Below, piece by piece: positions 35,724 through 45,156 of a DNA stretch of 64,000 nt (positions are counted from its first letter, which is position 1; the number at the start of each line of letters is the position of its first letter). The notes under the pieces are model-generated. The model saw only the letters and a program-made list of their open reading frames with translations. It had not been told where the DNA came from and did not search any database. The stretch spans positions 310,001 to 374,000 of the forward strand of contig NZ_AP022871.1 of NCBI RefSeq assembly GCF_011764565.1. Direction: 5' to 3'. The stretch is from Phytohabitans suffuscus. Its GTDB lineage: Bacteria; Actinomycetota; Actinomycetes; Mycobacteriales; Micromonosporaceae. Made by a program: the position numbers and the translations under genes.

Positions 35724-37632
35724 GGATCATCCCCAGGGTGCGCGAGCAGCCGAGGATCTCACCCTCGTCGGCGGTGTCGTCGGGATCACCCCGCGTACGC
35801 GGGGAGCAGCAGTACGCCCCGATTCGGTTCTTCCACCCGAAGGGATCATCCCCGCGTGCGCGGGGAGCAGGCGGATCTCCCAGTCGATCGCTTGGCTGAG
35901 GCGGGATCACCCCCGCGTGCGCGGGGAGCAGGCGAGCCGGTCGGTCGGGATCTGCGGATCCCCGGGATCACCCCCGCGTGCGCGGGGAGCAGGAGACGCT
36001 GCTGCCCTACCAGTGGGTGCAGGCGGGATCACCCCCGCGTGCGCGGGGAGCAGTCCAACAGGGTGAGCCGGTCGGTTAGGCGCACGGGATCACCCCCGCG
36101 TGCGCGGGGAGCAGGATTCTGCGTCCCGGACATCCGTCACGGTGGAGGGATCACCCCCGCGTGCGCGGGGAGCAGGGACAAGTCGCCGTCCAGCTCGACG
36201 ATGACCCAGGATCACCCCCGCGTGCGCGGGGAGCAGCAGATCCTGCGGGTGGTCACGGTGACCCTGGCGGGATCACCCCGCGTGCGCGGGGAGCAGAAGG
36301 TCTGCAATGGACACACCCTCCATAGACGGGGATCACCCCGCGTGCGCGGGGAGCAGGTGATCCTCGCCGTGCCCGACGACACAGCCACAGGATCACCCCC
36401 GCGTGCGCGGGGAGCAGATGCCTTCGTAACCGATGGCGTTGAGTAGATCGGGATCACCCCCGCGTGCGCGGGGAGCAGGGATGCTCAAGCCGGCATGGGC
36501 TGATGCGACCGGGATCACCCCCGCGTGCGCGGGGAGCAGTCGGCAGGCAACTCGTGGACTGTCGGTCTCAAGGGATCACCCCCGCGTGCGCGGGGAGCAG
36601 ACGCTGCTGATCGTGCTCGCCCTGTTCTGGATGGGATCACCCCGCGTGCGCGGGGAGCAGCCAGTGTCCGGATTGGACGTTGGACTCTCACCGGGATCAC
36701 CCCGCGTGCGCGGGGAGCAGGCAACAAGCGCAACGGCCATGAACGCTGTTTCGGGATCACCCCCGCGTGCGCGGGGAGCAGGGCTTCGGGCCGCCGTCCG
36801 TACGGACAAAGAACGGATCACCCCCGCGTGCGCGGGGAGCAGAATATCAAGCGCCAGACCGGCGAGCTTGCCGCGGGATCACCCCCGCGTGCGCGGGGAG
36901 CAGCGTTCGCCTTCGGGGAGCCGTGCCCGCACTGCGGGATCACCCCCGCGTGCGCGGGGAGCAGTCAAGGTCGGCACATACATTCTGATCTTCGGGGGAT
37001 CACCCCGCGTGCGCGGGGAGCAGATCGACATCCAGGCCGCCCGCGCTGAGGCGGTGGGATCACCCCCGCGTGCGCGGGGAGCAGGTCTTGGCGCCGTCCC
37101 ACCAGACGAGTTCGGTGGGATCACCCCCGCGTGCGCGGGGAGCAGTTGGTGGGCATGGGGGTCTCGCGTGCGGACCAGGGATCACCCCCGCGTGCGCGGG
37201 GAGCAGCTGGCCATACACAGCCTTTCGCGGGGGTGGAGGGATCACCCCCGCGTGCGCGGGGAGCAGTACAGCCTCCAGCTTCGCCGCGCACAGTGGCAGG
37301 GATCACCCCCGCGTGCGCGGGGAGCAGCCGGAGGGTGCGGAGGATGATCTGCCGCGCTCGGGATCACCCCCGCGTGCGCGGGGAGCAGGGTGGCGAAGGC
37401 GCCCTGGTAGACGACGTCGAGGGATCACCCCCGCGTGCGCGGGGAGCAGGCCGTAGCGGCGCCCTCCTGGATGGCGGGACTGGGATCACCCCCGCGTGCG
37501 CGGGGAGCAGGTCGCGGCGACCGCACCTAGCCCGGCGCCGTCCGGATCACCCCCGCGTGCGCGGGGAGCAGAGGACCTGCAAAGCGTTGTGGATGCTCGT
37601 GACGGGATCACCCCCGCGTGCGCGGGGAGCAG
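35724..37632 (-). CRISPR. Type I-E CRISPR array 2, 32 repeats
   Basis: On the minus strand the repeat is CTGCTCCCCGCGCACGC, G5, then TGATCC; it differs from array 1 by TGATCC for TGGTCC. Plus-strand repeat starts run 35783, 35843, 35904, 35965 and so on to 37605, with a decayed repeat at 35724. Spacers are 32-33 nt. The leader is on the right, so the oldest repeats are on the left; 35783 and 35843 carry base changes as expected for the distal end. Six repeats (35783, 36270, 36330, 36634, 36694, 36997) have a run of four instead of five. Confidence 0.97.
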
Positions 37633-37765
37633 ACTTCCTGACCTGCGGGTCTAGAGATCAACTTCCTCAATTTTCTTCACTTTGATCGCCAAGATCATGT
37701 TGAGGTCTTCCATGCGGTCGGGCCTCGGGCGATACGGCACGGGGATTGCGGGAAGCGTAGCGGCT
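37633..37765 (-). promoter_or_regulatory. Leader of type I-E array 2
   Basis: Read on the minus strand, it has a TACGCTTC box near 37756, then GGAAGA, ATGATCTTGGCGATCAAAG and finally ACCCGCAGGTCAG against the first repeat. ATG at 37698 opens a 15-codon frame MILAIKVKKIEEVDL that stops with TAG at 37651, parallel to the array 1 leader. It should contain the array promoter and integration signal. Confidence 0.8.
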
Positions 37766-37914
37766 GCCGGAAGTTCTATCAGCCACTCGCGGGCGGCGGG
37801 CCGCCCGACGCCACATCGGACAACCTGTTCCAGGCTCGGCACGTCATCCGACGGCCCGGCCTTCCCCGCTGTTAAGGTCGTCTCTTCGACCGAACACACG
37901 TACGGGGGTACCGG

Positions 37915-38250
37915 GTGTCGGAAGCGCTCGAAACGACGTGGGTGTACCGGCCGGCCGCCAACCGCAAGCCACCGCGAGGCCGCGACCGACACGGTGTGCC
38001 TGTGCACGGGGTGAGCGCGCCTGCCGGGGACGGGCGCAGGCAGGTCGTCCTCGCCGACGGCGAAAGGGTCTGGGCCGACCCCAGAGAGCTGGTACTGGAG
38101 TATCCGATCCGGGACCGACAACCATCGACAGCGCCGCAAAGCGGTTCAGGTTCAGGCGGCGCGGGCGTCGAACGTCGCACGGTTGGCGAGTACGTCGTCC
38201 ATGTGCGTCTCGGCCCAGACCTTGAGGCCGCGCATCGTCTGGTGCAATGA
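37915..38250 (+). CDS. Hypothetical protein, possible small conserved ORF
   Basis: GTG at 37915 follows a GGGGG stretch. The first 65 residues (VSEALETTWVYRPAANRKPP, then VPVHGVSAPAG and RRQVVLADGERVWADPRELV) read as a compact beta-rich protein with a repeated Arg/Pro pattern. The last 33 residues lie antisense to the HxlR gene and are unlikely to be genuine, so the true end may be earlier or masked by an indel. I recognise no family. Confidence 0.4.
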   Translation: MSEALETTWVYRPAANRKPPRGRDRHGVPVHGVSAPAGDGRRQVVLADGERVWADPRELVLEYPIRDRQPSTAPQSGSGSGGAGVERRTVGEYVVHVRLGPDLEAAHRLVQ

Positions 38251-38595
38251 GAGACCGAGGTCGGTCAGCTCGTAGCAGACCGTGACGGGCACGGTCGGCG
38301 TCGCGGTGCGGGTGATGAGGCCGTCACGCTCCAAGGAGCGCAGGGTCTGAGTGAGCATCTTCTGACTGACGCCGGCCAGCAGGCGGGACAACTCCGAGTA
38401 GCGCATGGTCCGGGGCTCGCCGGTGCAGTCGGCGCCGAACTGGTGCGAGCCGTCGCTGCCCAGTGCGGCCAGGACCAGCGCGACCCACTTGTCGGAGATC
38501 CGGTCGAGCAGCTTGCGGCTGGGACACGCCGCCAGGAAAGCGTCGTACTCCGCCTTGGCCTGTGCCCTCTTCTGGGCCGCCGTCATCGTTGCCAT
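38152..38595 (-). CDS. HxlR-family transcriptional regulator
   Basis: This 147-residue protein starts at MATMTAAQKRAQAKAEYDAF after GAGGAG. It has the HxlR/MarR-like wing: LLDRISDKWVALVLAALGSD, MRYSELSRLLAGVSQKMLTQ then TLRSLERDGLITRT, and CYELTDLGLSLHQTMRGLKVW. A conserved Cys (ACPSRK) sits N-terminal to the fold, the usual redox- or electrophile-sensing position. It is divergent from the aldo/keto reductase 147 bp away and probably controls it. Start sites further upstream are rejected for lack of a ribosome-binding site. Confidence 0.9.
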   Translation of the reverse strand: MATMTAAQKRAQAKAEYDAFLAACPSRKLLDRISDKWVALVLAALGSDGSHQFGADCTGEPRTMRYSELSRLLAGVSQKMLTQTLRSLERDGLITRTATPTVPVTVCYELTDLGLSLHQTMRGLKVWAETHMDDVLANRATFDARAA

Positions 38596-38741
38596 CGACC
38601 GCTCCTCAAGCGTGGGTCCGTTACGAACCTGGAAGTGCCTACTTCCCATCAGGAAGTTACCCCTCCAAAGTGAAGCAGGCATCCATCCGGAACCAACCAG
38701 CACCGCCCGGCTCGACACGCGAAAGCGAGAGAGGTACGAGC

Positions 38742-39608
38742 ATGCTCTCCACTCCCCTTCCCGGCGGCACCTGGACCCTGGGCGACCTCACCGTCACCCG
38801 CTTCGGCTACGGCGCCATGCAGCTCGCCGGCCCCTGGGTCATGGGGCCGCCCGCCGACCGCGACGGCGCACTCGCCGTCCTCAGGGAGGTCGTCGACCTC
38901 GGCATCACCCACATCGACACCAGTGACGCCTACGGGCCACGCGTCACCAACCAGCTGATCCGCGAAGCGCTGCACCCGTACCCCGAATCGCTGCGCATCG
39001 TGACCAAGGTCGGTGCGACCCGCGACCCGCGCGGCGGCTGGCCGCCGGCCCGAGAGCCGGAAGACCTGCGCCGGGCCGTCCACGAAAACCTTGAGAGCCT
39101 CGGCCTCGATGTGCTCGACGTGGTCAACCTGCGGCTCGGCAACGCCGAGGGGCCCCAGCCCGGCTCGCTCGCGGAGCCGTTCGAGACGCTCGTCGAACTC
39201 CAGCGGCAGGGCCTGATCCGGCACCTCGGAGTGAGCACCGCGACGGCGGAACAGGTCGCCGAGGCACAGGCGATCGCGCCGATCGTGTGCGTGCAGAACA
39301 TGTACAACCTCGTGTACCGCCAGGACGACGAGCTGATCGACAGGCTCGCCGGGCAGGACGTCGCCTACGTGCCCTACTTCCCCCTCGGCGGCTTCAGCCC
39401 GCTGCAGCACTCGGCGCTCTCGACCGTGGCCGCGCGGTTGGACGCGACACCGCTGTCTGTCGCCCTCGCCTGGCTGCTGCACCGCTCGCCCAACATCCTG
39501 CTCATCCCCGGTACCTCGTCCACGGCGCACCTGCGCGAGAACATCGCCGGCGCGGACCTCTCACTCTCCGAAGAGGACATCGCCGAACTGGACAAGCTCG
39601 GCCACTGA
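38742..39608 (+). CDS. Aldo/keto reductase
   Basis: This 288-residue TIM-barrel oxidoreductase starts at MLSTPLPGGTWTLGDLTVTR. Catalytic residues are visible: Asp and Tyr in HIDTSDAYGP, Lys in RIVTKVGATRD, and N-L-R in VVNLRLGNAEG where many relatives have a conserved His. The NADP-binding C-terminal segment is ILLIPGTSSTAHLRENI. It should reduce aldehydes or ketones using NADPH. Regulation by the divergent HxlR protein is likely. AGAGAGG precedes the start. Confidence 0.9.
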   Translation: MLSTPLPGGTWTLGDLTVTRFGYGAMQLAGPWVMGPPADRDGALAVLREVVDLGITHIDTSDAYGPRVTNQLIREALHPYPESLRIVTKVGATRDPRGGWPPAREPEDLRRAVHENLESLGLDVLDVVNLRLGNAEGPQPGSLAEPFETLVELQRQGLIRHLGVSTATAEQVAEAQAIAPIVCVQNMYNLVYRQDDELIDRLAGQDVAYVPYFPLGGFSPLQHSALSTVAARLDATPLSVALAWLLHRSPNILLIPGTSSTAHLRENIAGADLSLSEEDIAELDKLGH

Positions 39609-39728
39609 CGAGGACTGCCGGGCGAGGGGCGAGGAATCCCACGGGTTCCGCAGCAAAGCAAGCCGCCGGCGCGTCTTCAGGACAGACCCGGCAAGCGGAC
39701 GCCGGGCTGATCGGTGGAGGAGGACGGC

Positions 39729-40361
39729 ATGGCGAGGAAGTGGGCGATCGGAGCGGCGGCGCTAGCCTGCGCGGGTACGGCGGTCGCGTGGGGCCTGCAG
39801 GGCACGGCCGGCGCGGACACCGGTACACCCGCTCAGGAAACCCCGGCCGCGACGGCCGGAAAGCCCGCAGCGCCGCCGCAGGCAACGACCAGACCCACGG
39901 TCAATAACCCGCCGGTACTGTCGGGGAAGCGGATGGTGACCATCGTACGGTCACGAGCGTTCGAGGCCGGCCTGTCGATGGACAACGGATGGCTCACCGA
40001 AGCGGACGACGACTCCGGCAGGCAGCGCTTCGTCGCGACACCGGTGGGCCGAGGGCAGTACCTGATCAAGTCGTACGGCCGGTTCACCGACGACCCGGCC
40101 ACCCGCGAGGCCACCTGCTGGCAGGTCTACCACCCGCAGAGCACCGAGCCGCTACAGGTCATGGGCGCACCGTGCGACGCCCGCGACACGCAGCAGCGGT
40201 TCACCATCACCACCCGCCCGGACGGCACCTACGCGATCAGCCACAGCTCCGCGTACCTCCAGCACTCGGCGCGGTGGGGCCTGATCCTGGAGGAACTGGG
40301 TGACGCACCGCTGCTGGACACCTATCGCCTGACCGACATCGGGACCGCCCCACGCGACTGA
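39729..40361 (+). CDS. Secreted protein with ricin-like/beta-trefoil features
   Basis: ATG at 39729 follows GGAGGAGG. The 210-residue product has a signal peptide (MARKWAIGAAALACAGTAVA onward to AGADT), an Ala/Pro/Thr linker, then a folded domain with GQYLIKSYGRFTDDPATREA, CWQVYHPQSTEPLQVMGAPC and QQRFTITTRPDGTYAISHSS. The Q-x-F/W-x-x-x-x-x-x-G-x-Y-x-I pattern and the Cys pair recall beta-trefoil carbohydrate-binding modules, without the classic QxW triplet. Function is unknown; secretion is likely. Confidence 0.7.
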   Translation: MARKWAIGAAALACAGTAVAWGLQGTAGADTGTPAQETPAATAGKPAAPPQATTRPTVNNPPVLSGKRMVTIVRSRAFEAGLSMDNGWLTEADDDSGRQRFVATPVGRGQYLIKSYGRFTDDPATREATCWQVYHPQSTEPLQVMGAPCDARDTQQRFTITTRPDGTYAISHSSAYLQHSARWGLILEELGDAPLLDTYRLTDIGTAPRD

Positions 40362-40473
40362 CCCAGCCCATTCCAGTCCCCCGGCTCGGTACGCAACGAG
40401 CAACGCGGCCTAGCCGGGGCCATCGGCGAGTCCGTCGGCGCCCGGGAAATCCCGACCGCCCACGGCCCGACGT

Positions 40474-41294
40474 GAACCATCCCCGCATACGCGGGAAGCA
40501 CCAACCGCCGATCGGCCCCACGATCTCAGCGTTGGGACCATCCCCGCATGCGCGGGGAGCACACCCACGAACCGGCGGTGTTGGAGCCGGCCACGGGACC
40601 ATCCCCGCGTGCGCGGGGAGCACGCGACGGTCGGCGACGACAACTACTGGGCCGAGGGACCATCCCCCGCGTGTGCGGGGAGCACCCGTGCAGAACCCGC
40701 GCGTGACTTCCTTGGTTGGGACCATCCCCGCGTGCGCGGGGAGCACACGATGCCCGCGATGAGCAGGAGAGCGAACTCTGGACCATCCCCGCGTGCGCGG
40801 GGAGCACGTACCCACCGCGAAAGCGCGCTTGTAGGCCGCCGGACCATCCCCGCGTGCGCGGGGAGCACGCGGGGATCATCTCGTACGCCTGGCGGGTGCC
40901 GGGACCATCCCCGCGTGCGCGGGGAGCACCTGATCGCAGACTGGCCATCTTCGCTGTCTTTAGGACCATCCCCGCGTGCGCGGGGAGCACAGGAGCTGCG
41001 CCGTCGCCTATACGGCGCAGGTCGGACCATCCCCGCGTGCGCGGGGAGCACTCCTCCCTGCCTTGCTGGTGGCCTCCCGGCCGGGGACCATCCCCGCGTG
41101 CGCGGGGAGCACCCACAGCGGCATGGCCTTCGGGCGTCGCCCACGGGACCATCCCCGCGTGCGCGGGGAGCACTCGTCTTGTTCGGTCCGTCCGTCGACA
41201 GTGGACGGACCATCCCGCGTGCGCGGGGAGCACCGCGGCGCCCACGCAATGGGTATCGATCCAACGGGACCATCCCCGCGTGCGCGGGGAGCAC
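40474..41294 (-). CRISPR. Type I-E CRISPR array 3, 14 repeats
   Basis: The minus-strand repeat is GTGCTCCCCGCGCACGC, G4, then ATGGTCC, 28 nt. Plus-strand starts are 40474, 40535, 40596, 40657, 40719, 40780, 40841, 40902, 40963, 41024, 41085, 41146, 41207 and 41267. Spacers are 33 nt in nearly all cases. The first two are degenerate (CGCATACGCGGG, CGCATGCG), consistent with the left end being oldest. The leader is on the right. 40657 has C5 and GTGTGC; 41207 has C3. Confidence 0.96.
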
Positions 41295-41716
41295 ACTTGT
41301 TGACCTGGGAGTTTATGGCGGCTCGAGCTGGATTTCATTCACTTTGCCGACGCGGTGCAGATGGATGGCCGAACCCCGCTGACCCAGAATCTTTGCATAG
41401 GCCGATCCGGGCAATGTACGAGCGCCGCGCCATCAAGGTCCTCCTCACCCCGACACGAGTCTGCCCTGGATTCCGGTGAAGCTCTGGGCCCGCCTACGAG
41501 ACGGATATAGCGTCGAAGGTCGTGAGAACCAAGGACGGCGGGCGCGCGTAACCCCTGAGCAGGCCGGGCTTCCCGACTTCGGCGGGAAGCGAGGTCGCCG
41601 TGAGCCTCGACTACCACACCCGCCTCGAACGCGGCCAACCCGCCGCGGTCGGCGAGTGAGTTTGCCGTCCTCGTGCCGGGTCGGACCGTCAGTGCCGGTG
41701 TCAAGAAGGAGTACGC
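41295..41716 (-). promoter_or_regulatory. Leader of array 3 and gene-free gap to the cupin gene
   Basis: Next to the first repeat the minus strand reads CAGGTCAACAAGT, similar to CAGGTCAGCAAGT in the other leaders, and further out GGCAAAGTGAATGAAATCC, partly matching their AAAGTGAAG block. The rest is more divergent and no mini-ORF with a start is seen. From about 41400 to 41700 I see no gene; an AAGGAG site for the cupin lies at the right end. Confidence 0.65.
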
Positions 41717-42124
41717 ATGGAGCTCAGGCCCGTCAGCCCCACGGTGAAGACGCCCGCGCGAAACTTCACGGGCGACGTCTACCTGACGCCGATCTACAGC
41801 GGCATGGAGCCGTCGCGGATGATCGTCGCGCTCGTGCGCTTCACGCCCGGCGCGCGCACCAACTGGCACTCGCACGCCGTCGGGCAGACCCTGCACGTCA
41901 CCGAGGGCGTCGGCCTGGTCGGCACGCGCGATGGATCGGTCCTGCGCATCCGCGCCGGTGACACGGTCGTCTGCCCGCCCGGCGAGGACCACTGGCACGG
42001 CGCCGCCCGCGACACCTTCATGAGCCACCTGGCCATGCTCGAAGCCCGACCTGGCGGCGAGGATCCCACCACCTGGTTCGAACCGGTCCCTGACGAGGTG
42101 TACCAGGCGGCGTCGGCTCTTTAG
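41717..42124 (+). CDS. Cupin-domain protein
   Basis: This 135-residue single-domain cupin follows AAGGAG. Motif 1 is RTNWHSHAVGQTLHVTEGVG with two His and a Glu as metal ligands, and motif 2 is GDTVVCPPGEDHWHGAA with the fourth ligand His. The arrangement matches the cupins often annotated beside carboxymuconolactone decarboxylases. It is probably a metal-dependent enzyme or small-molecule-binding protein; the substrate is unknown. It stands alone, converging with the next gene. Confidence 0.85.
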   Translation: MELRPVSPTVKTPARNFTGDVYLTPIYSGMEPSRMIVALVRFTPGARTNWHSHAVGQTLHVTEGVGLVGTRDGSVLRIRAGDTVVCPPGEDHWHGAARDTFMSHLAMLEARPGGEDPTTWFEPVPDEVYQAASAL

Positions 42125-42145
42125 GCGACGCGAAGGTCGAGCGGG

Positions 42146-42976
42146 TCAGGCGGCGGGTGGCGCGGTATCTGGTGGATCCGGGTCCTTTCGGGCACGCGTG
42201 TCCGGGGGTGGCACGTGCGCGGAGGGGTCCGGGCAGATCACGTACGGAAGCCCGGGGTGTGGCACAGCGGGCGTCCCCGGCCACGGCGCCGCCATCGGCC
42301 ACCCGGCGGCCGCCGGCGGGGCGTAGCCACCGGGCCAGGTCGGTGCGGGCGGGCGCGGGACGAAATAGCGGTTGGCCGGTGGCACCGCCAGGAGTATGAC
42401 GACCGCGATGACGAGCAGCACCTCGAGTCCGGAGCCGGCCGTCATGCCGAGGAAGAAGCCGTCTTCGACCGGCGAGGTCTGGGTGTAGAGCGTCTCGATG
42501 AACCGCGACTCCTGCCAGAAGTCCTCGCCGGCGTACACGCCCTCCGGCGGCTCCTCCTCGGGGACAGCGGCCAGAAAGATCGGGGCTGCCGCCGCGCCGG
42601 CGACGCAGGGTGTGGCGCAGAGGAGGATGTGGGCGCCCGCCGCGACGAAGACCAGGATGCGCGCGACGTTGCTGCCCCGCAGCGCCGGCACCGCGGTCGC
42701 CGCGAGAAACGCCGCCGTGGCGACGAGCACGCCGCCCGTGACCACCGAGGAGACGATGTTGCCGACCCGCTCGGCGTTCACCTCGTCCGGGTCGGCCTCC
42801 GGGACCAGCTCGACAGCGCGGGAGATCTGCCCATCGAAGTACACCGCGTTGGCCACCGCCAACCCGAGCACGATGAGCAGCACCGCGGCGGCCGCGAACT
42901 GGAGCCAGAAGGCCACGGTCACCGACGCGGGGCGCGGTGGGCGCGGCGGGCGCGCTTCGGCCGCGAGCAAGGTCAT
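42146..42976 (-). CDS. Hypothetical four-helix membrane protein
   Basis: This 276-residue protein has predicted membrane helices at AFWLQFAAAAVLLIVLGLAV, IVSSVVTGGVLVATAAFLAA, ILVFVAAGAHILLCATP and VLLVIAVVILLAVPP. Between helices 3 and 4 lies an acidic loop (VPEEEPPEGVYAGEDFWQES), and the C-terminus is a proline-rich tail. It resembles the generic actinobacterial membrane proteins with a Pro-rich end; no family function can be given. Confidence 0.7.
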   Translation of the reverse strand: MTLLAAEARPPRPPRPASVTVAFWLQFAAAAVLLIVLGLAVANAVYFDGQISRAVELVPEADPDEVNAERVGNIVSSVVTGGVLVATAAFLAATAVPALRGSNVARILVFVAAGAHILLCATPCVAGAAAAPIFLAAVPEEEPPEGVYAGEDFWQESRFIETLYTQTSPVEDGFFLGMTAGSGLEVLLVIAVVILLAVPPANRYFVPRPPAPTWPGGYAPPAAAGWPMAAPWPGTPAVPHPGLPYVICPDPSAHVPPPDTRARKDPDPPDTAPPAA

Positions 42977-43048
42977 GGCACGCGAACTTACGGCCTCGCG
43001 ACACCGCTGCGACTCCCCGTTCAGGCGAGGCCCGAGCCGCGGTGTGCC

Positions 43049-44101
43049 TCAGCCCAGGTGGTCGGTGTGGCCGTAGCCGAGGAAGAGTGTGGCGCCTGCG
43101 ACAGTATCGGTGGGTCGCTCGACCTCGTCCCAGGCGAGCAGCGCCCCGGTCTTCGGGTCGAGGATCAGGATCTGTTGCGTGGTGGCGGTGTCCACGCTGA
43201 TCGCCACACCCGCGCGCCCGGCACGGTCGGTGACCGTGCCCCGCCAGGAGACTCCCGGCAGGTCCGCGAGGATTCGCAGGACCTGCGCGCGCGACTGTCG
43301 CGGCGGGGCGTAGACGGAGTACAGGTCGCGCACGGCGAAGAACACGGCCGCCGCGCCGCGCTGACCTACCGTGTCGACGCCGAGCACCTTGGCCAGCTCG
43401 GCCGGGTCCGCCGACAGCGGCCGCGTCGGTCCGGCCATCCCGGCCGGCAGGTCGTGCACCCAGACGTCCGGGGTCCCCGTCGCGCTCCGGGGCGGTGCTG
43501 TGGCGCGCTGCTGCCAGTACCGCCGGGACTGCTCGTTGGGGTAGACGGCGGGTAACGGGATCACCTTGATGCGGCCCGAGGCGTCAGGCGCGTACCAGAG
43601 ATGTTTGTCCTGCGGGTGGATGACCCGCGCGGTGCCGTCAGGGTTGTCATCGAACACGGCGTTCCAACTGACGGTGTGGATGTAGGTGTAGCGGCCGGTG
43701 GTGTTGTCGTGGGGCGCGGGCGAGACGCCCTCGGCGAGGGCGCGCAGCCGGTCGCCGGCGGCCTGCGGGTTTCTCGCGTACTGCATGGCGGCTGGCCTGA
43801 CGACCGGCCCGAGGCTCAGCTCGGTCGCCTGGATGGACGGCGCCGGGTCTCTGGTGACCGAGAAGGCACCGACCGTCCCGGCCGCCGTACCGGCGGCGAT
43901 CAACACCGCCGCGGTGGCCACGACCAGCCGGCGGCGGGCGCGAGGCGCGGGCGTGACCACCCGGTCCATGTCCGGACCGCCTGGAACCGCCTCTGCGGCG
44001 GCGATCAGCGCGGCCGCCGTGACCCTGGGGTGCGGCACGGCGACATCGCGCGCCGGATCCGCCGGGCCGAGCAGAGCCCTGATGCTGTTCTCGTCGAACA
44101 T
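43049..44101 (-). CDS. CU044_5270-type membrane-anchored protein
   Basis: This 350-residue protein starts MFDENSIRALLGPADPARDV, followed by a single membrane helix (LVVATAAVLIAAGTAAGTVG) and an extracytoplasmic domain with TGRYTYIHTVSWNAVFDD, DKHLWYAPDASGRIKVIPLP and QQILILDPKTGALLAWDEV. This layout, N-terminal Pro-rich cytosolic part, one helix, beta-rich domain, directly after an ECF sigma factor, is the CU044_5270 family. It may act as a membrane sensor or anti-sigma-like partner; the gene starts 17 bp after the sigma stop. Confidence 0.82.
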   Translation of the reverse strand: MFDENSIRALLGPADPARDVAVPHPRVTAAALIAAAEAVPGGPDMDRVVTPAPRARRRLVVATAAVLIAAGTAAGTVGAFSVTRDPAPSIQATELSLGPVVRPAAMQYARNPQAAGDRLRALAEGVSPAPHDNTTGRYTYIHTVSWNAVFDDNPDGTARVIHPQDKHLWYAPDASGRIKVIPLPAVYPNEQSRRYWQQRATAPPRSATGTPDVWVHDLPAGMAGPTRPLSADPAELAKVLGVDTVGQRGAAAVFFAVRDLYSVYAPPRQSRAQVLRILADLPGVSWRGTVTDRAGRAGVAISVDTATTQQILILDPKTGALLAWDEVERPTDTVAGATLFLGYGHTDHLG

Positions 44102-44118
44102 GTCTCTGACGTCCCCCT

Positions 44119-44664
44119 CTACAATCGGGCCGAAGCCGTGGTCGAACCGTCGACCGAGACCGATCGCAGTGCCTCGGACAGCCGCCGCCGCGCCCGATGC
44201 AGCCGCACCGCTGCCGTGGCCCGGCGGCAGCCCAGCACAGTCGCCGCCTCCGACACGGTCAGCTCCTCCCAGCCGACCAGCCGCAGGATCTCCTGGTCCA
44301 TGTAGGACAGCTCGCCCAGCGCGGCCCGCACCGCCGCCAACCGGTCGGATACGCCTTGGTCCGCGGGAGGTTCGGCGTGCGCGTACTCGCCACCGTCCAC
44401 TGTGAGCAACACGACCGTCGGAGCGCTGCGGCGGGCTCGCCAGTGGTTGGCCAGCAGGCGCCGGGCCACCCCGTACAGCCAGGGCAGGCCGTGGTCCGGC
44501 ACCTGGACACGCCTCCGCCAGGCGACGACGAAGACCTCCTGGGCGAGATCTATCGAGGCGTCCAGGTCGGCCAGGCGGCGCAGCGCGTACTTGACCACGT
44601 GCGAGTAGTGGGTGACGTAGAGCGCGGTGAACCATTCCTCCCCACGCTCTCGCGATCGTCGCAT
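44119..44664 (-). CDS. ECF-type RNA polymerase sigma factor
   Basis: This 181-residue sigma factor starts at MRRSRERGEEWFTALYVTHY, preceded by AGGAG. Region 2 is YSHVVKYALRRLADLDASID, DLAQEVFVVAWRR and LPWLYGVARRLLANHWR; region 4 is LSYMDQEILRLVGWEELTVS and EAATVLGCRRATAAVRLHRA. There is no extra C-terminal domain. It is co-transcribed with the CU044_5270-type protein, a common pairing in actinobacteria. An upstream in-frame start at 44688 has no ribosome-binding site. Confidence 0.9.
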   Translation of the reverse strand: MRRSRERGEEWFTALYVTHYSHVVKYALRRLADLDASIDLAQEVFVVAWRRRVQVPDHGLPWLYGVARRLLANHWRARRSAPTVVLLTVDGGEYAHAEPPADQGVSDRLAAVRAALGELSYMDQEILRLVGWEELTVSEAATVLGCRRATAAVRLHRARRRLSEALRSVSVDGSTTASARL

Positions 44665-45019
44665 CCAAGCTCCTGACGGTTCGCCCAACGGCTACACCCA
44701 TGCTTGTGTCACCACCCACCCCGGTGATTACCGCACGAGCCAAGGTGGCGGTCCGCGACGGTTCCGCCACCCTGCGTACGCTCTGCGTGGCTCGCGTCGC
44801 TTCGGCAACGCCGACCAACCGCCACCGGGGCGAGGCTCCAGATGACCGGCGTGACGGCCTGCGGTCGCTGCGCGGACCGGCGCGTGGGATGGGACGACCG
44901 CGGTCGGCGTCACCGCGAGCGGGAGAACGGGAGCGGGCTCGGTTGGACGTACGCTTTCGCCGCCGCGGCGGCCCTGGTTCGCGCCCGGCATCTCGCGGCG
45001 TCCTGATGGGACCTTCGGA

Positions 45020-45156
45020 TCACCGCCGACCGGTACGCTTCACGCAACCCTTGGGCCACGTCGACTCAGTCCACAGGAGAAACAAATAAAATGATCTTGA
45101 CGATCAAAGTGAACGAAAACGAGATAGTCGATCTTTATACCCGCAGGTCAGTAAGC
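45020..45156 (+). promoter_or_regulatory. Leader of type I-E array 4
   Basis: It has TACGCTTCACGCAACC at 45031, closely matching TACGCTTCACCCAACC in the array 1 leader, then CACAGGAGAAACAAATAAA, ATGATCTTGACGATCAAAG and ACCCGCAGGTCAG before the first repeat. ATG at 45091, with AGGAG upstream, opens MILTIKVNENEIVDL; here the frame has no stop at that point and reads through the first repeat. The 300 bp upstream of 45020 hold no recognisable gene. Confidence 0.8.

Noticed and set aside
37651-38139. A 162-residue protein ending in the array 2 leader frame
   Set aside because: The upstream part is low-complexity antisense sequence; only the last 15 codons are shared with other leaders.
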